Position numbers and translations under genes: made by a program. From assembly GCA_001873165.1 (NCBI GenBank), contig MNYO01000031.1, positions 1 through 7,575 on the forward strand: a stretch of 7,575 bases of DNA, given 5' to 3'. The notes beneath the pieces are model-generated. The model made no database searches and was not told the DNA's origin. It saw only the letters and a list, made by a program, of their open reading frames with translations. The stretch comes from Candidatus Gracilibacteria bacterium CG2_30_37_12 (GTDB taxonomy: Bacteria > Patescibacteriota > Gracilibacteria > BD1-5 > UBA2023). Below, piece after piece: positions 7,081 through 7,575 of the stretch (the stretch's first letter is position 1; the number at the start of each line of letters is the position of its first letter).

Positions 7081-7314
7081 ATGAACATAATTTTATGTGC
7101 GGTGGGGATTTTGTGTCTCTTGATAGGTCTTGCAATAAGTAGGATTCTAAAAAGGCATAATGCACTATCCAGGGGTCCAACATATTCGAGGTCCGTAAAT
7201 CGAGCGTTACTTGAATCCGGACCGTATGTGAGTCATGGAATGGAAATAGATGCGGATGGGAATGTACATGCTACATCTGGAAAGACACAGTTGTATTATT
7301 CTCAACTTCTCTAA
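7081..7314 (+). CDS. Small single-pass membrane protein (77 aa), unknown function
   Basis: The gene is not recognised. Start 7081 is preferred to ATG 7069 because GGAG (7071-7074) lies 6 nt before it. Residues 2-20 are hydrophobic (NIILCAVGILCLLIGLAIS) with two cysteines (C6, C12), followed at once by basic residues (RILKRH, 21-26). This suggests an N-out, C-in anchor with a soluble tail of about 50 residues. The tail has a short polar MEIDADGNVHA segment resembling a beta-hairpin. It contains no UGA; its glycines use GGN. It has its own promoter and terminator and is head-to-head with the RND pump gene, with the two translation starts 60 nt apart. A pump-associated small protein is possible by position only. 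Confidence 0.7.
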   Translation: MNIILCAVGILCLLIGLAISRILKRHNALSRGPTYSRSVNRALLESGPYVSHGMEIDADGNVHATSGKTQLYYSQLL

Positions 7315-7320
7315 CCCTTT

Positions 7321-7349
7321 AACGGCGACTTACCTCGCCGTTTTCTTTT
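7321..7349 (+). terminator. Intrinsic terminator of the 77-aa gene
   Basis: AACGGCGA (7321-7328) pairs perfectly with TCGCCGTT (7335-7342) around a 6-nt loop and is followed by TTCTTTT. It begins 6 nt after the stop codon. Confidence 0.9.
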
Positions 7350-7400
7350 CGGAAAAAGTTGTCTACCAATTGGTAGGTAGAGTATGAATTTTCGGAAAAA
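7346..7400. repeat. Direct repeat pair TTTTCGGAAAAA
   Basis: Identical 12-mers lie at 7346-7357 and 7389-7400, 43 nt apart (about four helical turns), flanking the palindrome at 7363..7376. The right copy lies inside the spacer of P5. Each copy is itself nearly palindromic. They may be accessory protein sites or chance A/T-rich similarity. Confidence 0.35.
7363..7376. promoter_or_regulatory. Perfect 14-bp palindrome CTACCAATTGGTAG, candidate operator
   Basis: The site is a perfect inverted repeat with no spacer, a form common for TetR- or MarR-family operators. It lies at the predicted start point of a minus-strand promoter (7379..7406) directed at the RND gene. It differs from the palindromes near the adaptor gene, so a different regulator may bind it. 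Confidence 0.5.
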
Positions 7401-7406
7401 AGTCAA
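7379..7406 (-). promoter_or_regulatory. Possible distal promoter P5 toward the RND gene
   Basis: On the minus strand TTGACT (7401-7406) is followed after 16 nt by TACTCT (7379-7384). The -35 and spacing equal those of the four plus-strand promoters; the -10 is weaker. RNA from here would run antisense through the 77-aa gene before reaching the RND start at 7020. Confidence 0.4.
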
Positions 7407-7426
7407 TAAAAAAACCCTGAATAAAG

Positions 7427-7516
7427 GAAATTGCCTGAAATTCACTATCCCCGTAGCAAGCTAACGGGGTATTACGCGAATTTCTCGCTACACTACGCTT
7501 GACGACCGGCAATTTC
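7427..7516. repeat. Nested hairpin element, probable dispersed repeat
   Basis: GAAATTGCC (7427-7435) and GGCAATTTC (7508-7516) are a perfect 9-bp inverted pair. Inside them GAAATT (7437-7442) pairs with AATTTC (7479-7484), and the core CCCCGT (7449-7454) pairs with ACGGGG (7464-7469) around AGCAAGCTA. No T-run follows and no protein is encoded. The nested symmetry resembles REP/MITE-type elements. Confidence 0.5.
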
Positions 7517-7547
7517 TAAAAAGTAGTTAGAATAGGAAGAGTGGAAT

Positions 7548-7575
7548 CCCACGCCGCAAGCAGCGGGGTATAAGA
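7548..7575. repeat. Second GC-rich hairpin, truncated by the window end
   Basis: The sequence from 7548 (cccacgccgcaagcagcggg) followed by gtata resembles the core of the preceding element: both have a CCC start, a GCAAGC centre and a CGGGGTAT end. CCGC (7554-7557) can pair with GCGG. It is likely a related, diverged copy continuing beyond the window. Confidence 0.35.

Noticed and set aside
6806..7183. Minus-strand open frame of 125 codons crossing the RND start
   Set aside because: It is out of frame with the RND gene, overlaps both it and the 77-aa gene, and shows no recognisable domain.
7427..7575. CRISPR array at the right edge
   Set aside because: Only two diverged hairpin cores are seen, with no regular repeats or equal-length spacers.

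Overview
The window comes from a bacterium that appears to read UGA as glycine (genetic code 25, known from Gracilibacteria/BD1-5 and Absconditabacteria/SR1). Two long minus-strand genes are continuous only if in-frame TGA is a sense codon. These TGAs fall where glycine is expected, for example in the lipoyl motif of an adaptor protein and in the last membrane helix of an RND pump. All seven genes called here end in TAA and none uses TGA or TAG as a stop. Conventional translation would break the two large genes into about eight pieces that look like pseudogenes.

The core is a dispersed multidrug-type efflux locus on the minus strand. It holds an RND pump subunit (3691..7020, 1109 aa), a TetR-family regulator (2428..2967) and a lipoprotein membrane-fusion/adaptor subunit (212..2134, 640 aa). 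They are not packed as an operon. Four small plus-strand genes sit between or beside them: 64 aa (2205..2399), 108 aa (3036..3362), 34 aa (3533..3637) and 77 aa (7081..7314). Three of the four encode a single hydrophobic helix. Each looks like an independent unit with its own promoter (TTGACT, 16-nt spacer, TATA-type -10) and its own intrinsic terminator. Three of them are head-to-head with a minus-strand gene, and the -35 box lies 0-7 nt from the neighbour's start codon.

The three minus-strand genes have no visible Shine-Dalgarno sequence and an in-frame TAA shortly upstream, which suggests very short leaders. Three of the four plus-strand genes have a purine-rich Shine-Dalgarno. Likely operators are the palindromes at 2172..2186 and 2145..2155 between the adaptor gene and the 64-aa gene, and a 14-bp perfect palindrome at 7363..7376 next to a possible minus-strand promoter pointing at the RND gene across the 77-aa gene.

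The window ends are non-coding. Positions 1-211 hold a long imperfect hairpin (105..160). Positions 7315-7575 hold a terminator, the palindrome and promoter region, and a nested hairpin structure with a similar second GC-rich hairpin at the edge, probably a dispersed repeat. No outer-membrane channel gene, tRNA, rRNA, CRISPR array or transposase gene was found.

Inferred working model: the TetR protein senses a substrate and controls adaptor and pump synthesis. The lipoprotein adaptor and the RND protein form an envelope pump. The small membrane proteins may be accessory factors, but only their position supports this.
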